From Thermoproteati archaeon (GTDB lineage: Archaea; Thermoproteota; Thermoprotei_A; Marsarchaeales; UBA168): DNA of 6,340 nucleotides. This document shows, piece after piece, positions 5,652 to 6,340 of this stretch. Location: assembly GCA_023256295.1 (NCBI GenBank), contig JAGDXH010000002.1, forward strand, positions 33,376 to 39,715, read 5' to 3'. Both the position numbers and the translations under genes were made by a program. The notes under the pieces were generated by a model. That model was not told the DNA's origin. It ran no database searches and saw only the letters and a list, made by a program, of their open reading frames with translations. How positions within the stretch are numbered: position 1 is the stretch's first letter; each line of letters begins with the position of its first letter.

Positions 5652-5725
5652 GCGGTCGTCGTCTAGCTGGTTAGGACGCCAGCTCCCCAAGCTGGCGATC
5701 CCGGGTTCAAATCCCGGCGGCCGCA
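5652..5725 (+). tRNA. tRNA-Gly (anticodon CCC)
   Basis: The 74-base cloverleaf folds completely. The acceptor stem GCGGTCG/CGGCCGC has one G-U pair (position 5). The D arm is GTCT/GGAC with GG at 18-19, the anticodon stem is CCAGC/GCTGG, the variable loop is five bases, and the T arm CCGGG/CCCGG encloses TTCAAAT. The anticodon loop TCCCCAA gives CCC, so it reads GGG glycine codons. A73 and C35-C36 fit archaeal glycine identity. CCA is not encoded and there is no intron. Oddly, position 33 is C and position 32 is T, the reverse of the usual C32-U33 order; almost all tRNAs have U33. The last base, A73, is also the A of an ATG, which is not used as a start in my reading. Confidence 0.95.
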
Positions 5726-5774
5726 TGTTTCTTGCCTCGACCATCCAAACGCAGTCCTTTTGGCCTCCGATGTG

Positions 5775-5782
5775 CTTTAAAG
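5775..5782 (+). promoter_or_regulatory. TATA-like box of the arginine decarboxylase gene
   Basis: CTTTAAAG is centred about 25 bases before ATG 5803, which predicts a leaderless transcript starting at that ATG. A transcript starting there would not include the tRNA. Confidence 0.5.
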
Positions 5783-5802
5783 CAGATCACTTCTCTAAGG
5801 AA

Positions 5803-6288
5803 ATGATAGGTAAGAAGTTCTTCGTGACCAGCGGCAAAGCTGTTGATACCGTTTCAAGTCTGAACGCCTTTGATGCAGCCCTCGTGGATGCCAAGATCTC
5901 CCAGTGCAATTTGGTGCCTGTGAGCTCAATTTTACCTCCCGAGGCTGAAGAGGTTCCCAGGACAGCCATTCACCCTGGAAGCATCACTTTTGTGGTGATG
6001 GCTAGGATGGACGGGGATGAGGGAGAGGAGATCGCTGCTGGTGTCGCGTGGACTTGGGAATCCGCGCACAAGTACGGGATGGTTGCAGAAGCCCATGGCT
6101 ACATGAGCCGGGATGCCATAGACGAGATACTTGAGTGGAAGCTGAGCGAGATGGCTCGCCTCAGAGGTATAACCATCACTGAAAAGAAGATCAGGGCTGA
6201 GACGCTTACCGTCCCCATGGATCACTATGGCTCTGTGGTATCTGCGCTCGTCTTCGTACCATCTTCCATTGATTTTTCAGCGCGTTAG
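5803..6288 (+). CDS. pdaD: Pyruvoyl-dependent arginine decarboxylase
   Basis: This cytosolic enzyme makes agmatine from arginine, the first step of archaeal polyamine synthesis and the source of agmatine for agmatidine in tRNA-Ile. It is made as a proenzyme that cuts itself at a Ser-Ser bond, leaving a pyruvoyl group on the new N-terminus of the large subunit. The site is S41-S42 in NLVPVSSILPPEAE, closely matching the NLIRISSIMPPEAE of the Methanocaldococcus jannaschii enzyme. N36 and E96 (in GMVAEAHG) correspond to its catalytic N47 and E109. VSSLNAFDAAL near residues 17-27 is also typical. The protein has 161 residues, against about 165 in M. jannaschii. The frame is open back through the tRNA, with ATGs at 5725 and 5770; I chose 5803 because the protein then starts at the conserved region and a TATA-like box lies at leaderless spacing. 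All active-site residues that I can place are present. Confidence 0.95.
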   Translation: MIGKKFFVTSGKAVDTVSSLNAFDAALVDAKISQCNLVPVSSILPPEAEEVPRTAIHPGSITFVVMARMDGDEGEEIAAGVAWTWESAHKYGMVAEAHGYMSRDAIDEILEWKLSEMARLRGITITEKKIRAETLTVPMDHYGSVVSALVFVPSSIDFSAR

Positions 6289-6339
6289 GTCAGCTCTCGT
6301 TCTTCTGCCTTTCTTCTCGTCTTCCTCCAAGGTGATTCC
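6277..6339 (-). CDS. Possible 3' end of a minus-strand gene (partial)
   Basis: The last 50 bases are strongly pyrimidine-rich on the plus strand, thus purine-rich on the minus strand, as coding strands are in this window. One minus frame reads ITLEEDEKKGRRTRADLTR to a TGA at 6279-6277, overlapping the arginine decarboxylase end by 12 bases. The other two minus frames also stay open to stops nearby, so the frame is not certain. I recognise no family. Confidence 0.25.
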   Translation of the reverse strand, partial: GITLEEDEKKGRRTRADLTR

Positions 6340-6340
6340 T

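Noticed and set aside
5726..5760. Possible encoded CCA or attachment site at the tRNA 3' end
   Set aside because: A73 is followed by TGT, not CCA, and no integrase or repeated tRNA fragment is present in the window.
5581..5802. Long N-terminal extension of the arginine decarboxylase frame through the tRNA
   Set aside because: The extra residues translate the tRNA and its flanks, do not resemble the family, and lie upstream of the likely promoter.

Overview
The window is archaeal and reads as a chromosomal segment from a TACK-type lineage (Thaumarchaeota, Aigarchaeota, Bathyarchaeota or a relative). The evidence is a ribosomal protein S26e gene (a family shared with eukaryotes and, as far as I know, absent from Euryarchaeota), an archaeal tRNA-Gly without encoded CCA, a CDP-alcohol phosphotransferase beside a geranylgeranyl-reductase-like flavoprotein, a pyruvoyl-dependent arginine decarboxylase, and TATA-type promoters about 20-30 bases upstream of GTG, TTG or ATG starts. 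I cannot fix the genus. No mobile element, CRISPR array, integrase or phage gene is visible.

Layout. Bases 3-191 may hold the 3' end of a plus-strand gene entering from outside. Bases 109-1173 (minus) encode inositol-1-phosphate synthase. A 70-80 base divergent promoter region separates it from a plus-strand block: a PAC2-family proteasome-assembly-chaperone homologue, a small heat-shock protein, a TGS-domain P-loop protein with a degenerate GTPase domain, ribosomal protein S26e, a PadR-type regulator, and a CDP-alcohol phosphatidyltransferase that is probably archaetidylinositol phosphate synthase. The last of these runs tail to tail into a minus-strand geranylgeranyl-reductase-like FAD protein (start at 5559). 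Right of that are tRNA-Gly(CCC) and the arginine decarboxylase gene. The last 50 bases may be the end of a minus-strand gene.

Functional themes. Inositol-1-phosphate synthase makes the polar headgroup precursor, the phosphatidyltransferase would attach it to CDP-archaeol, and the reductase would saturate the isoprenoid chains, so three genes concern membrane lipids. The PAC2 homologue ends in a Met-Tyr-Thr tail matching the HbYX proteasome-docking motif and is followed at once by a small heat-shock gene, a possible protein-quality pair. The TGS protein, S26e and tRNA belong to translation.

Points most worth checking: the TGS protein has no normal start codon where its conserved N-terminus begins (ACG stands in the expected place); the phosphatidyltransferase and reductase frames overlap antisense by 390 bases and a one-base change in a seven-A run would remove most of that overlap; and the tRNA has C instead of the near-universal U at position 33.
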